Shown: positions 34,011-45,871 of the stretch, piece after piece
How the letters are laid out: each line of letters begins with the position of its first letter
How positions within the stretch are numbered: position 1 is the first letter of the stretch
NCBI GenBank assembly: GCA_963513935.1
Contig: OY740776.1
Location: forward strand, 14,929,819-14,993,818
DNA from: Aphrophora alni
Lineage: Eukaryota > Arthropoda > Insecta > Hemiptera > Aphrophoridae
Direction of reading: 5' to 3'
DNA: 64,000 bases
Made by a program: the position numbers and the translations under genes
Notes under the pieces: model-generated
Seen by the model: only the letters and a program-made list of their open reading frames with translations
Told to the model about the DNA's origin: nothing
The model's database searches: none

Positions 34011-35215
34011 CACCTATTCACCTACTGGACTCACATTATTGCAAAATTTATTTTTTTTATCGTGCAATTTAATTTTTCCAATTTCTCACCAATCGCTGTT
34101 CTTTACTTGTCTTCTAAGTACGTGATTACACTGCTGTCGTCAACCACATTAGTTAAACTGTCGTGTTATATGTAAACCAGACAGAAAGAAACCTGCGCAG
34201 AACCGTCATCTCGAGAGTGACTTGCGCACGCATGTAGGGGCGATGGCGGGGAGGGGATTGGAGCGGTGGTGGGGAATAGTCGCTGGAAAATATTAAGCCC
34301 TACGCAATGAAACAGCGGGCGGTTATGTCTGGCCCAACTCGGGCTCTCCCTCTCCCACCACAGTCCTACCGGTGCGCGGTTCTTTTCTAAACGGTACCCC
34401 TATAGTAACTGTAGTAAGTGAAAACTCACAAATACTCGTATCGTGTCAAAATAGTGTATAAGTACTTTTACTTATTCAAAAAAGTTTTACTTTCTCATAA
34501 AATTAAAATCTTATGTATTCTCCTCTTTGCAATACTTCCTCTAAAGTATTCTATCACCTTGTAAAATATCCATACCACAAATTTTATTTTTGTCTTAAAA
34601 GTTTTTCTATAATTATTGGCAAGTAAAATTTTCTAGAATAACTTAACTTATAATAGAGCATCGTTTTCTATTGCTGCAAGAGACAATTTTTTTTCAGTCT
34701 GGTACCTAATTACAGATATGTTTGCTGTTATTTAACCGCTTCCAAATTGTGTTTTCATAATTTAAAACTACCTGGTGAAACGAAATTTAATTAATTTATT
34801 TTATATAAAAACGAGAGATTTTTCGCCATCAAACAGCGAGAAAAAACTGAAACGGTGAACTTTAAACATACGAACATCCTACGATCAGTGAATTGAAAAT
34901 TGTATTTAAGATTTCTCTATATTTATAATAAGCGGAGAAAGTAGCTAAAAATTTAAAGTAAAGAATACGGTATGAACCTACGAGAAGGTCAAGCAATAAA
35001 CAGGAAGTGTTAATTGTGTGGCCGTGGTTTTCCAAGTGTAATGGTGCGGAAAAGGAATTTATAGAAGGCATTGACTTTCTACAATCTTTGCTCCTCTTTA
35101 TTTGAACTAATTACTTATTTCTTTAACATAAAATCTGTCTTAAAATATGCTTCTTATCACAACTTGACATCAGACACTCGTGGATTTTAAAACGTATACA
35201 ATGTAGGTTCATTAT
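34011..35215. other. Non-coding stretch with a GC-rich patch
   Basis: About 34190-34395 is distinctly GC-rich and CpG-containing for this window (gcgcacgcatgtaggggcga, gtgcgcggttc). It could be a promoter-like patch or a repeat fragment. No exon could be attached to it and I would not call a promoter. Confidence 0.3.
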
Positions 35216-35218
35216 ATG

Positions 35219-35281
35219 TTTAGACGATGTTTTTAAGCTGAATAATAGCTATTATTCATTTTAAAAACATCGTCTAAAATG
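35219..35281. repeat. Perfect-arm hairpin
   Basis: tttagacgatgtttttaa (left) pairs with ttaaaaacatcgtctaaa (right), an 18-bp stem with a loop of about 23 nt that is itself partly palindromic (gaataatagctattattc). No element boundaries are visible. Confidence 0.7.
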
Positions 35282-35387
35282 AAAGATTCCTCTAACTCGA
35301 ATTTTCTTGAATCGACTGTATAGTTTAGGTTCACCGCCACCTACACGTTTTTGAAGCATATATGAAATTCTCATTGATCTAAATATA

Positions 35388-35621
35388 TCTATACTATTAT
35401 ATAAAAATCTAATGGTGTTTGTCTGTGTGTGTGTTACTCAATCACGTAAAAACTACTGAACCCATTGAGCTGAAATTGTACATGGGCATTCTTAGAGTCC
35501 CTGGTTAACACGTAGGCCTATTTTTATTTAGAAATTCTATCAGGGTACCGCCCCACTGGCCTTGAAAACTCCCTTAACACTCAATTCGTCAACCCCGTAC
35601 GAAGGACGGGTACTCTGCTAG
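35388..35621 (+). mobile_element. Non-autonomous Helitron-like element
   Basis: It begins TCTATACTATTATATAAAA after an A and ends ctctgCTAG before a T, as expected for insertion between A and T. About 10 bp before the end, CCCGT-acgaagg-ACGGG forms the short 3' hairpin that Helitrons carry. Interior text gtttgtctgtgtgtgtg and gggtaccgcc fits known insect Helitron families. It is 234 bp with no Rep/helicase. Confidence 0.7.
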
Positions 35622-35639
35622 TAAAATATAAATATTGAT

Positions 35640-36670
35640 TGTTATATGTCTAATTTTACCCACTCAATATAAGTTTGGTAATCATAAAAAATATGACCTC
35701 TATTTTATTGACTGTTTGTCACATTACATGACATCGGGAAACCGAAAAAGTTTTTTTCGGCATACCGCCCGTCCGCCGTCGTTGTCGTCTGTACGTAAAC
35801 ATGACGGAGGTTGTAACAATAGAAACTTGAACACTGGTGTAGGAGACTATAGTAGGCTGATAAAAAAACCTTATCATTCATAAAATAAAAATACAAAATG
35901 GCGGCCATTTTAAACAGTCTTTTGTTCATATCTCGTTTGATATTCAACTTATAACATACTAAATTTGCAGATTTCACCTCTCTACAATGACAAATAACGA
36001 AGTTATTGTCAAATCCCTGTTGTTATGTAATTTCGAACCCTGATGGTTCAATAAAATGTGATATTTGTATAGTTACATACGCTATAGGGCTGACTGAACG
36101 GCGCGAGAGTAGCGAGCGAAAACTACTTTATATATATAGCTTCAAGGCCAGCTAGGAACGAAAAACTGACACGAGCGAAGCGAGTGAAGGCTGTTAATAT
36201 ATACAGTAACCTCAGACTAGGATTGTGTCTGGTGTAATGGGCGTCCTCCCTTCTACTTGCTTCCCTAGCCTGACTTGACGGTACAACCCATTTCAAGAAA
36301 ACTAGCTACACAAATTACTGCTTAGCTACATTTAATTCCTAAAGTTACAACTTCGTGACAGACTTTTGTAAACGTTTTATTCTTATTTACACCGATAAAA
36401 GAAACGAAAGTAGAGTAGGCGTTTATACAGAAGCATTGAGGTCTATATTTTTTTATTGGGGTTGTACCGCTGAAAGTAAACGCAACAAAGTGTGGGAGCT
36501 CTACTTTTCCTCTCCATCTCAGACACTTTCCTACCTTGAGGATACTGTACACATGTTCGACTACCTGACGTTAAGGTAGTGATATAGGTTCATAAAACCC
36601 GTGTAACAACTGTTTTAAACAAACACCCTACTGGGAAAGACCCTTGATTTACTGCAGTTTAACATTTCAT
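35640..36670 (+). repeat. Dispersed repeat family B, long copy
   Basis: Blocks in order are gaaaccgaaaaagttttttt, atggcggccattttaaacag, cgaagttattgtcaaatccc, cgagcgaagcgagtg, then from about 36209 ctagga-tgtgtctggtgta and cttcgtgacagacttttgta, then gtgtaacaactgttttaaac. The segment from 36209 to 36590 matches 52812-53180 closely. The short frames inside (36355-36579, 52956-53141) are nearly parallel in the two copies but diverge at their ends, so coding is unproven. Confidence 0.75.
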
Positions 36671-37159
36671 GATGGAGTCCATCAACGTGTCTTGTACTCA
36701 TAACGGAATATATTAATAATACTGGTCATATTTCATTTACGTTTTAATGACTTGTCCATTAATGTCTGATAAAGTGTTGTATTAGGTAATACAATATTGT
36801 TGGGGAAACAAAATATCAGGACTAAATAGAATAAAGGAAGAAATTTAACAGTAAAACTTTTCTGTTGCATCACAATCGAAAGGAATTGAGATTGTATTTA
36901 GTACAGAACTTTTTCCTTAGATAAATTATTTATGATCATTAAATATTAATTATAATATTTGATTTTAAATCAGAATTTATCAGAACAAAATATGGGAATA
37001 ATTTTCAACATTGGTCTATTTATCAACACTCATTTAATTTCTGACCCTCCGATACACTTAGTCAAATTTTACGGGTGTCAGCTGATTCCCGGTTCCGCCG
37101 CCCCTATGTGTCACTATAATGTTACCCCTCAGGGGTTCATCTATTGAGAGTACGCGCCT

Positions 37160-37192
37160 GGCAATCCTGAGGGTAACCTAACCTAACCTACA
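37160..37192. repeat. Interstitial CCTAA run
   Basis: gggtaacctaacctaaccta is a short run of the insect telomere pentamer next to the left end of the long-TIR copy. Confidence 0.6.
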
Positions 37193-37194
37193 CT

Positions 37195-39720
37195 TTTTCA
37201 TGTTTTCTTGGGTTAGATCCCTCTCTTTCATTTTCCAATCTGGTCTCCCTTGACTTACTCTTGTTCTCTTCTGACCCTGATGTCTTAGAGGATTCCAAAG
37301 CTATACTATTATCAAACGGGAAATGCGGCTGAACGAAGGCTCGCCTTATTCTAACGCACGCGCCATCACACACAGGCGCGCAGAGTATTAGGACTGGCCG
37401 GTACCTGCCGTGGGCCACCCGCATGTGTTACATACTGTGCTTCACTTGATCAAACTTTCATTTAATTATTTTTAATATTTTAAAATAAAATCTGTAATAT
37501 ATTTTTAATCTACACTTCATTACAAGAAAAATGAGACCAAACAATGTATAATTTACTTTAATAGAGTCCAAAATCAATCATGTTTGCTACAAAATGAATG
37601 TCAGTATGATGACTAATAAGTGTGAATAAACAACACTATCGTATATCTTTATCGAAAAATATGTACTTTTCAATTTTAATGAAATAAAGGAGCACAATAT
37701 AATAATAATAGTATAATACATAATTTGTTCTTTATTATTTACATTGTGATAAGCTGTGTATGAATAAATATGTATTAAAACGGTAATATTGTCATTTATT
37801 TTTTGTAAATTTAACATTTGCTCATCTAAGCATAATACAGAGAATAATGTTGAAAACAGCAAAACATTCCCTTCTAATATTAAAAATGTAACAAATATTA
37901 AAAAAGAAAAAAAAAGTTTTCTATTTAAAAACATTGTGATAAGGTATGCATTAAATAATAGAATATTAATCAATAGAACTAGATTATTATGCTACAAGGT
38001 ACAGTACTAGCAGTCACTCATTTTTTAGCAAACATTGTTGATTTTGGGCTATAATTCAGTAAATTTAACGTTGTTTGGTCTCATTTTTTGTATAATTATG
38101 TGTAAAATAAAAATATATTATAGATTTTATTTTCAAATATCAAATAAAATAAATAAAAAATTTTACAAAGTGAAGCCCAGTAGATGACACATAAGGGTGG
38201 ATTAGGGGTAGGTCACCGGACACTCTAATTCTCTGCGCTTGTGTGAGTGAATCGACTCTTCGTTCAGCCGCATTCACAGTTTGATAATAGTACGGTATAA
38301 ATGTCTTTAATTTATGTTCTCTATTTCCTTTTTTTTTCTTTTTTTTTAACGCGATGATAACCCTTCAAAAACAAAGTAATGTTCTCAAACTTTATTCCCA
38401 GAGTCATTGACTCATTTAAAATCTCCAAAAGTAGGTTATTACTTAACAAAAGTTCACACCTAATATTTAATCAGCGTATTATGTAATGTTTGGTCTTGTT
38501 TTTATATTACTAAAAACATTGTAGAAAGCATTGGGAACCACAGGGCATCATGGTTCCACGCAATACCGGAAACGTGTTTTCTTTATGAATATACAATCAG
38601 TAATTAGACAGAAAGTAAAACTCCGTTCTGGGATAACGATACTAAGTGTCTTTACACGCTTATATAACTCTAAATCATCTTCCCAGACACATTATTAGCA
38701 TATTTCTATTATAAAATGTTTAACTAGTTCGTCTTTCCGCATGGAAACTATAAAATGCCCGGGAAAAACTATCCGAGAAAATAATTTGGAGCCCAATAGT
38801 GGCGTATCAGCCATAAGTGATAGGATAATTATAACCCCCCCCCTCGGGTAGATTGCAAAGCTTAGCGGTAAAGAATAACCTATAATGTATTTGAAACACT
38901 GAATATTCTTTTTTTTTTTTAATTATTACTTACTGATGGAATATTTGTATTAATATTATTGTTTGTTCGGACATGTGCCATCATTTGTGTATAAGAAACA
39001 ATACACAAATGTATATGTCTATGTATTGTTTCTTATAGACTACATAAATAATGGCAAATGTCCGAACAAACAATAATATTAACACTGAATATATCACAAG
39101 AGTCAAGCGTGTTAGAACCACACGACTCAGAGCATAGAAGAAGGAATTAGAATAAGAAAGTCACAGGTATAGGCTCTAGCGTGATACAAAATATCCTTAG
39201 TTTGGTTACTGGACAACAGAAAGCGCTAGTAGCCAACATATAAATAGTTGCAAAAAAGTTTAACCTCTACCTCAACATATTTTTTCGATAAAGATAGTTT
39301 ATTCACACTTATTAGTCATCATACTGCCATTCATTTTGTAGCAAACATTGTTGATTTTGTACTCTGTTAAAGTAAATTATACGTTGTTTGGTCTCATTTT
39401 TCTTGTAATGGAGTGTAGAATAAAAATATTACAGATTTTATTTTTAAATATCAAATTAAATAAATGAAAGTTTGATCAAGTGAAGCACAGTAGGTAACTC
39501 ATGCAGGTGGCCTCCGGCCAGTTCTAATACTCTGCGCGCCTGTGTGTGATGGGGCGTGAGTTAGAGTGAAGCTACCCTTCATTCAGCCACATTCCCCGTT
39601 TGATAATAGTATAGCTTTCAAATACCCTATAGCGTCAGTGACAGAAGACAACAAGAGAGATCTGATGAGAGAGATGAAGGGGATTTAGCGTGAGACTAGA
39701 TAAAGAAAGGAATACATCCA
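37195..39720. mobile_element. Long-TIR family, composite copy of about 2.5 kb
   Basis: The left end (gggttagatccctctctttc ... cttgttctcttctgaccctg, aaagctatactattatcaaa, gcgccatcacacacaggcgc, then gatcaaactttcatttaa) is matched in reverse at 39290-39710. The match includes an exact 24-bp stretch at 37301-37324 and about 39598-39623. The terminal repeats therefore exceed 400 bp. Inside lies a second right arm of the same family (about 38005-38295) and a separate hairpin element (38950-39085). No transposase frame is present. It is a non-autonomous, composite copy. Confidence 0.75.
38950..39085. mobile_element. Hairpin MITE inside the composite copy
   Basis: attaatattattgtttgttc ... gaaacaatacacaaatg is mirrored by tgtattgtttcttat ... 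gaacaaacaataatattaa. Arms are about 60 bp with small mismatches and a loop of about 10-15 bp. It is non-coding. Confidence 0.75.
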
Positions 39721-40194
39721 GCTAGACTCCTCGGGTTTGCTATATCCTATAAACCTCTACAAGCAACTCTTGTCGTACCATGTCCAGTGTATCAGTCGAA
39801 GACCTACATGTTGGACGCAACAAGCAATTCTTGCAAACTAGTAAAATCCACTTAAACCACTTTCAATCTTGAGTCATACTTGTCAACTGAAACTTTCCTT
39901 TCACACCTTCAACTTCCGCTACCATACAGACAGTTAATTAAAATGTAGGCTCATCCTTGAAGCTTGACATATTTAGGTTGTTAACAATATCTTGTGGGAA
40001 ATCTTTGATTTGTGAAGAGTTCATTGTTTCCTTTGGAAGGGAATTTTAAGATTGATATTATCGATAAAATAAACCTGCAGTTCTGTGAAGGAATAATTGG
40101 TGTCCAATAATATGATTTGCAATTTCATATTTAAAATATACTGATGCGTTAGATTTTCCATTATAAATAAAATGATGTAAAACCATTACATAAA

Positions 40195-41400
40195 CTATCT
40201 CACTCATCTCAAAAAACAAATGAAAACCAGCCATAACTATTTGTCACAAAAAATGTCAGTTCTTTAGTTCCACTCATCTCAAAAATCAAATGAAAACCAA
40301 CCATAACTATTTGTCACAAAAAATGTCAGTTCTTTAGTTCTACTCATCTCAAAAACCAAATGAAAACCAACCATAACTATTTGTCACACAAAAATGTCAG
40401 TTCTTTAGTTCCACTCATCTCAAAAATCAAATGAAAACCAACCATAACTATTTGTCACAAAAAATGTCAGTTCTTTAGTTCCACTCATCTCAAAAATCAA
40501 ATGAAAACCAGCCATAACTATTTGTCACAACAAATGTCAGTTCTTTAGTTCCACTCATCTCAAAAACCAAATGAAAACCAGCCATAACTATTTGTCACAA
40601 AAAATGTCAGTTATTTAGTTCCACTCATCTCAAAAACCAAATGAAAACCAACCATAACTATTTGTCACAAAAAGTGTCAGTTCTTTAGTTCCACTCATCT
40701 CAAAAACCAAATGAAAACCAACCATAACTATTTGTCACAAAAATGTCAGTTATTTAGTTCCACTCATCTCAAAAACCAAATGAAAACCAACCATAACTAT
40801 TTGTCACAAAAAGTGTCAGTTCTTTAGTTCCACTCATCTCAAAAACCAAATGAAAACCAACCATAACTATTTGTCACAAAAATGTCAGTTATTTAGTTCC
40901 ACTCATCTCAAAAACCAAAGAAAACCAACCATAACTATTTGTCACAAAAAAGTCAGTTATTTAGTTCCACTCATCTCAAAAACCAAATGAAAACGAATAA
41001 TAACTATTTGTCACAAAAAGTGTCAGTTCTTTAGTTCCACTCATCTCAAAAACCAAATGAAAACCAACCATAACTATTTGAAACAAAAAAAGTCAGTTAT
41101 TTAGTTCCGCTCATCTCAAAAACCAAAGAAAACCAACCATAACTATTTGTCACAAAAAATTCAGTTCTTTACTTCCACTCATCTCAAAAACCAAATGAAA
41201 ACCAACCATAACTATTTGAAACAAAAAAAGTCAGTTATTTAGTTCCACTCATCTCAAAAACCAAAGAAAACTAACCATAACTATTTGTCACACAAAATGT
41301 CAGTTATTTAGTTCCACTCATCTCAAAAACCAAATGAAAACCAACCATAACTATTTGTCACACAAAATGTCAGTTATTGTTCCACTCATCTCAACAATTT
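40195..41400 (+). repeat. Tandem array, about 17 units of 68-71 bp
   Basis: The unit includes ccactcatctcaaaaaccaa, atgaaaaccaaccataacta, tttgtcacaaaaaatgtcag and ttctttagtt. Starts of actcatctc run at about 70-bp steps from 40202 to 41384. Units differ by a few substitutions and single-base length changes in A runs. Later units share a ccaaagaaaacc deletion, evidence of unit-level spread. Non-coding. Confidence 0.95.
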
Positions 41401-42320
41401 AATTTAACCACACAATTATAAATCCGTAGAGCGTGTAATTTTAAAAACTGTTTTTGTGAGACAAACAATTTAATAATCATTAAAGGTTAAATTTTATTTT
41501 CGTTGATATTTTATTAGGGTCCGTAGTTAAAACCAAAGACCCTTGTGATTTCACGCGCGTGTTTACAATTTAAACTGCCCCAGACTTCGACTTTATAAAA
41601 GTAACTGTCCATGTATGCCAACGGACAATGCTATATGGTTTTAGCACGCGCTTGACCATTTTATTATTTTTTCGTCGATTTAAGTACAGATCCAGATTGA
41701 TTTAGCCAAACATGCCCATACACCAAATTTGATTAAATCTACACGTTTTTTAAAATCACGCGTTCATAAAGTACATAAATTCCTTTGGAATTAAACGGGA
41801 TTTAATAAAAATTTTGGCTAAATTCTTACATGTTAGGTTTATTGAAACAGGTGTTCAAAACGGCCGCTATTCTCTTCCTGGAGAAGCACTAGTCTTGCCT
41901 CTTGACGCTACTTTCTCCGTATTCAATATTATTTGACCCTTTTTGTCATTTAATATTTCAGCAATTTCTTATAACAGCTGATGTTTTAATAATCCCAATT
42001 ATACCTGCACACAATAAAAAGTTTTTCTCGGGGATTCGACAACAAATAACGAAACCACAATCAAGTAAATGTTTAACTTACTTCAGAGTCAGTTTGACCC
42101 CTCACGTAACATGTGGGAAATTAAAAATTCAGTGCAAAATATTTTCTGGAAGCATCAATAGCTACTGCTGTAGAGTTTTATCAATACAATTGTAACATAT
42201 GATATTATTCTTACAACATCTGTTGTTACAATGCAAAATGTACAGCTGGTTTTTGTTTATGTTTATATTGAGGTTATTTCATGTTTTCATCCGTTTTATT
42301 CTTTGCTTCTTTGGTTCTCT
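41401..42320. other. Non-coding stretch, nothing recognised
   Basis: Short frames only. Around 41860-41935 the words ctattctcttcctggagaag and cttgacgctactttctc resemble 57340-57385 beside a long-TIR family fragment, so a family fragment is likely. Confidence 0.35.
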
Positions 42321-42322
42321 TT

Positions 42323-42511
42323 TTAATGCGTGTGCTGCAATATTTTACAGATACATACAGGTAGGTCATCTTTGTCTGTTTTATTGTGTTTACGAACTAG
42401 GCTATCTTTTATTGTGGGTTTGTATCCCTTCGCTTCGGCTTTTTGTTTGATAGTATCAAGTTCCCTCTTGTAATGATCCTGGCTGAGGCACTCTTGGAGA
42501 CGGTAAATCAC
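42323..42511 (-). pseudogene. Penelope-like element RT-region fragment
   Basis: The minus strand encodes IYRLQECLSQDHYKRELDTI then KQKAEAKGYKPTIKDSLVRK. This resembles the conserved H/YRL..PLS..Y..EL..IK.IA..NGY....I..L..K block near the end of the RT of Penelope-like elements. About 60 residues survive, with no catalytic motifs and no endonuclease. It lies near the hammerhead-like motif at 42577-42612 on the same strand. Confidence 0.55.
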
Positions 42512-42576
42512 ACAGTAATATGCTGCGAGTTTTGTGAATATGTGTGATTTAGTTCTGTTTGTTTGCTGGTTACTTC

Positions 42577-42612
42577 AGCTGTTTCGGCTTTACTAGAGGC
42601 ATCATCAGGCGC
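42577..42612 (-). ncRNA. Hammerhead-like core motif near a Penelope-like fragment
   Basis: The minus strand reads CTGATGATGCC, then TCTAGTAAAGCC, then GAAACAGC. Both hammerhead core strings are present (CTGATGA, GAAAC). Stem II is not clearly paired in this copy. The association with a Penelope-like coding remnant on the same strand is the main support. Confidence 0.35.
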
Positions 42613-43139
42613 AACACACGCGTAGTAATATATTTTTTCTTGTTTAAACGGAAACATCTCTCGGTCATCATAGGCTTACAAAAAGAAGAAGAAAAGAGTG
42701 TTGGAAAATAAAACATGTTCACTTTACAAATCGCTATAACCACCAAAAAACAAAACAAACGGAACTATTTTTGTCGATAAACAGACAATTAATGGTATGT
42801 TAATTTTTTTTTTTTTACTAAATAAACTAAAAATCCGATACAAGGATTACGGATTTTAAAATCATTCTCCAAAGTGTTATTAAATCAAAAAAGAAATATT
42901 TTGTTTCTTGTACTTCTTCTATAAAATTTATTATTTTTGAATTTTGAATAACAAGTATCACGAAGATGATGTAATCAGCAAGAATCCAGTGAATTATAAT
43001 ATCTTCACGGTCATCATAAAGAAAGCATTTAAAAAATAATTAATCATTTTTGTCTAAAACTAACGGTTTACGTGATTTTTGACTGTCAAAATACAAAAAA
43101 AAAACTGTAATAAAATTGTAGTTTTTGTTACTTTTTTTC

Positions 43140-43240
43140 GTGTAAAAAGTCCCTGAAAATTACACGCCTAACCTAACCCAACCCTACCTAACTTAACCTA
43201 ACCTAACCTAATGTAACCTAACCTAACCTAACCTATAACT
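43140..43240. repeat. Interstitial CCTAA cluster
   Basis: About a dozen CCTAA-like units, some mutated (cccaaccctacctaactt), run from about 43167 to 43232. This is one of the longest such runs in the window and is not at a sequence end, so it is not a true telomere. Confidence 0.8.
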
Positions 43241-43336
43241 ACTCACCCCGTATACCATGGTCCAAAAATGGTTGTCAAATTACTGTTATTCCAAGGGTGA
43301 TTCAAATTTTAAAGTAACAGATGTCGGCGTTGCCCA

Positions 43337-43340
<4 letters not shown>

Positions 43341-43385
<45 letters not shown>
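43341..43385. repeat. GA/AG microsatellite
   Basis: A pure AG dinucleotide run of about 45 bp, followed by a block reading tgaatgaattgtctttattt. Confidence 0.95.
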
Positions 43386-43390
<5 letters not shown>

Positions 43391-43674
43391 TGAATTGTCT
43401 TTATTTAGGGGCGAGGTTAGGACTGTATAGTCCTCTCTACCACCTAACCCCATACAACATAACAACATATATAAAAATATAAAATACAACTTGATAATAA
43501 TAAAAATTAAAAAAATTTAAACAAAATAAAAATAACTAAGATAATATGAAAAATTAACAAACTTAAATTTAAACTAGCTACAAAATGAAATTAAGAATTT
43601 AAAATAAAATAAAAATTAACAATCTTAAAATTAAAGTGACAAAATGAAAGTTATAACTTAAAATAAAATTAAAA

Positions 43675-43678
<4 letters not shown>

Positions 43679-43763
<85 letters not shown>

Positions 43764-43765
43764 AG
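43679..43765. repeat. GA microsatellite of about 78 bp with G run
   Basis: A pure GA run ends in nine or ten G. Between this and the earlier AG run (43490-43678) lies a loose AT-rich repeat with acaaaatgaaa and aaaataaaattaaaatt. Confidence 0.95.
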
Positions 43766-43999
43766 ATTGCATTAGCTAGATTCTCTAGAAATTTACTAAT
43801 AACCGTTGCAATTATTCTAAACAATACAGGTTCTTCCTGTTCCAATCGCCACCTCAGTCAGTGACACCAAACCGGATTTCCCTCAAAATCCTTTTAATTT
43901 TATCTGTACTTTTCTTTTTCATATTTACACTTTCTCCACTAACGAAAGTAAAAGAAATAAACGTGTTTAAACAGAACAAAGTTGTCGAAATGTCAGTAT

Positions 44000-45170
44000 A
44001 TAAACAAATTGTCAGAAAGTGAGGTTATAATACCTTTAGTGAATATTAATCAGCTGATGGAACAGCTGGGTGCGCCTGGTTGCGTCTTCGTCCTCAACCT
44101 GTCAATGACCTTGTGAATGGCAAATAGTTTGCCTTAGTCATTTGAGGCCAAGGTAAGGGAGGCGAGTCGAAATTGGCAGCAGATATATTTTGAACACTAA
44201 TATTTTATTTTAAGAGTTTTAATGGACTTTAAAACTTGAAGAAAACAAAATTAAGAGTTTGATTTCTAATCGGAATTTTTTTTTCCTCAGTGTTTCGTGT
44301 TCGTTTAAATAAATAGTTTTTTTAATGAAACATAGTCATATGTGAAAATATTCGATTTGAGATATCCCCCCCCCCTTTATAACGACCATCGTCTGTTCAC
44401 TGCAGCCACTGCAATCCTAACTTGTATATAAATTTTATCATTTTTAATACTTAACAAAAATAATACCCAAAGTTTCCTATGTATTATTATTTTTCCTTTA
44501 ATTTTTTTGTTAAACATTAACGGTAAACCTGTCTTAGCAGTAAAACACAAATTTAATATTTTTAATAAAAGGGTAAAGTGTGTATTGTCCACACGACTTA
44601 GGGACGGTTATTTTTCTAAAGTAGAAGTCTTTAAATAGGCCTAAAGTCAACATATTAATTTATCAACACATAAACATACATATTCGTAGCCAGAATAACT
44701 TCTAGTTTTATTTGACACTCCACACAATATTTCCAAAAAAAAATTCAACTCAATAGTTTTTGTCCTTTAACTATTCCAGGGTCATTTTTTGTTATGCTAT
44801 ATTTTTCCTATATGTGAGACAATACAAAGAATATAAATGTAAAGTTAAAAATATATAGGATTTATTGTCTTGTCTGTGTAGACGGGTTGCAACTTGCAGA
44901 AACGCACGTGAAATTATCAGTCCTTGATTTTACCTACAGACCATAAATTGACTCGGACGATTCCTGCAAACCGTTTAATTTTTAGAAAACTGTTAATGTT
45001 TGATACATTTATCAGGGGATGATGTTCCTATAATTTTTCATCTCCCCCCCTCCTCCCAATGTATGCCTGCACTAATAACGACTAATTATTACAGCAAAAA
45101 CTCTCCTGTTTTTAATTTTATTTAAGTTCGACCAGAAAGTTGAATATAAACACCTACAATATTCTAATAG
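44000..45170. other. Non-coding stretch, nothing recognised
   Basis: No supported gene. The sequence contains C runs near 44367-44376 and 45043-45050 and otherwise single-copy AT-rich DNA. Confidence 0.3.
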
Positions 45171-45175
45171 TTTAA

Positions 45176-45310
45176 GGGTCGGAGGAGAACAAACGTTGAT
45201 TAACGAAGAGATAAGAAAGATGGAAGAGAGAGATCTAACCCAAGGTTAGATGAAAATGTGTAGATCCAGCAGCTAGGAGTACCTCGGGATTGCCACGTCC
45301 ATGTGACGTC
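45176..45310 (-). repeat. Outer-end fragment of the long-TIR family
   Basis: gggtcggaggagaacaaacg, gagatctaacccaaggttag, tagatccagcagctagga and cctcgggattgccacg occur in the same order as at 39640-39750 and 56320-56440. It is an isolated end of the family. Confidence 0.65.
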
Positions 45311-45681
45311 TCACAATCACCCTTACTCAGAGTTTAGCATTCCGGTTGACTAAATATGAATCTTCGGCCACGCTTGGAAATTCATCAATGGAATTGCCAA
45401 TACATCGGCAATTGAGATGGCAATGTAACAGCTGCGAACACAAAAAACTTAGTAGGGTTCAGTCAGTCTTGTATGATATACTGGAACAGCTTGACGATCT
45501 CATATCGAGCCCCCTCAATTTATTTAGTATACTTTATAGCAGAATTTTCTAAATAAATTTCGCCTAATGGCGTTTCCGAGATATCGGGAAGGTCAAATAA
45601 TGTGTCGCACTGCGGAAATATATGTAATTAAATGGTTGTGTTAGTAATGGCCTTGACCGTCCGTTTTTCAAATTTAGTTGT

Positions 45682-45871
45682 GTATAGTTCGTGAGGCGAG
45701 TGATGAAACTGTCTTGGCGATGCGCAGTGGCAAAGAGAAAGTTTGCGCATGCGCGGCAACAACCCCCTCAGTTGGTTTATGTCTCCGCGCGTGGTGTTTG
45801 TCTTTCTCCCCACCTCCCAATTCCCCTCCTACGCGCATCGAGAGTTTCATCACTCGCCTCACGGCCTATAC
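45682..45871. mobile_element. Short TIR element of 190 bp
   Basis: gtatagttcgtgaggcgagt and its continuation tgatgaaact are mirrored by agtttcatcactcgcctcac and ggcctatac. Inverted ends run about 30-45 bp with few mismatches and include gatgcgc/gcgcatc. The interior is GC-rich and non-coding. No secure target duplication. Confidence 0.75.

Noticed and set aside
34190..34395. CpG-island promoter
   Set aside because: GC-rich, but no adjacent exon, splice site or consistent core promoter motif could be found.
37587..38010. 128- and 73-codon frames as genes
   Set aside because: They overlap each other on opposite strands inside the non-coding interior of a long-TIR element copy and show no domain.
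43140..43240. A chromosome end
   Set aside because: The CCTAA units are mutated, short and internal. Similar runs occur at several other places in the window.
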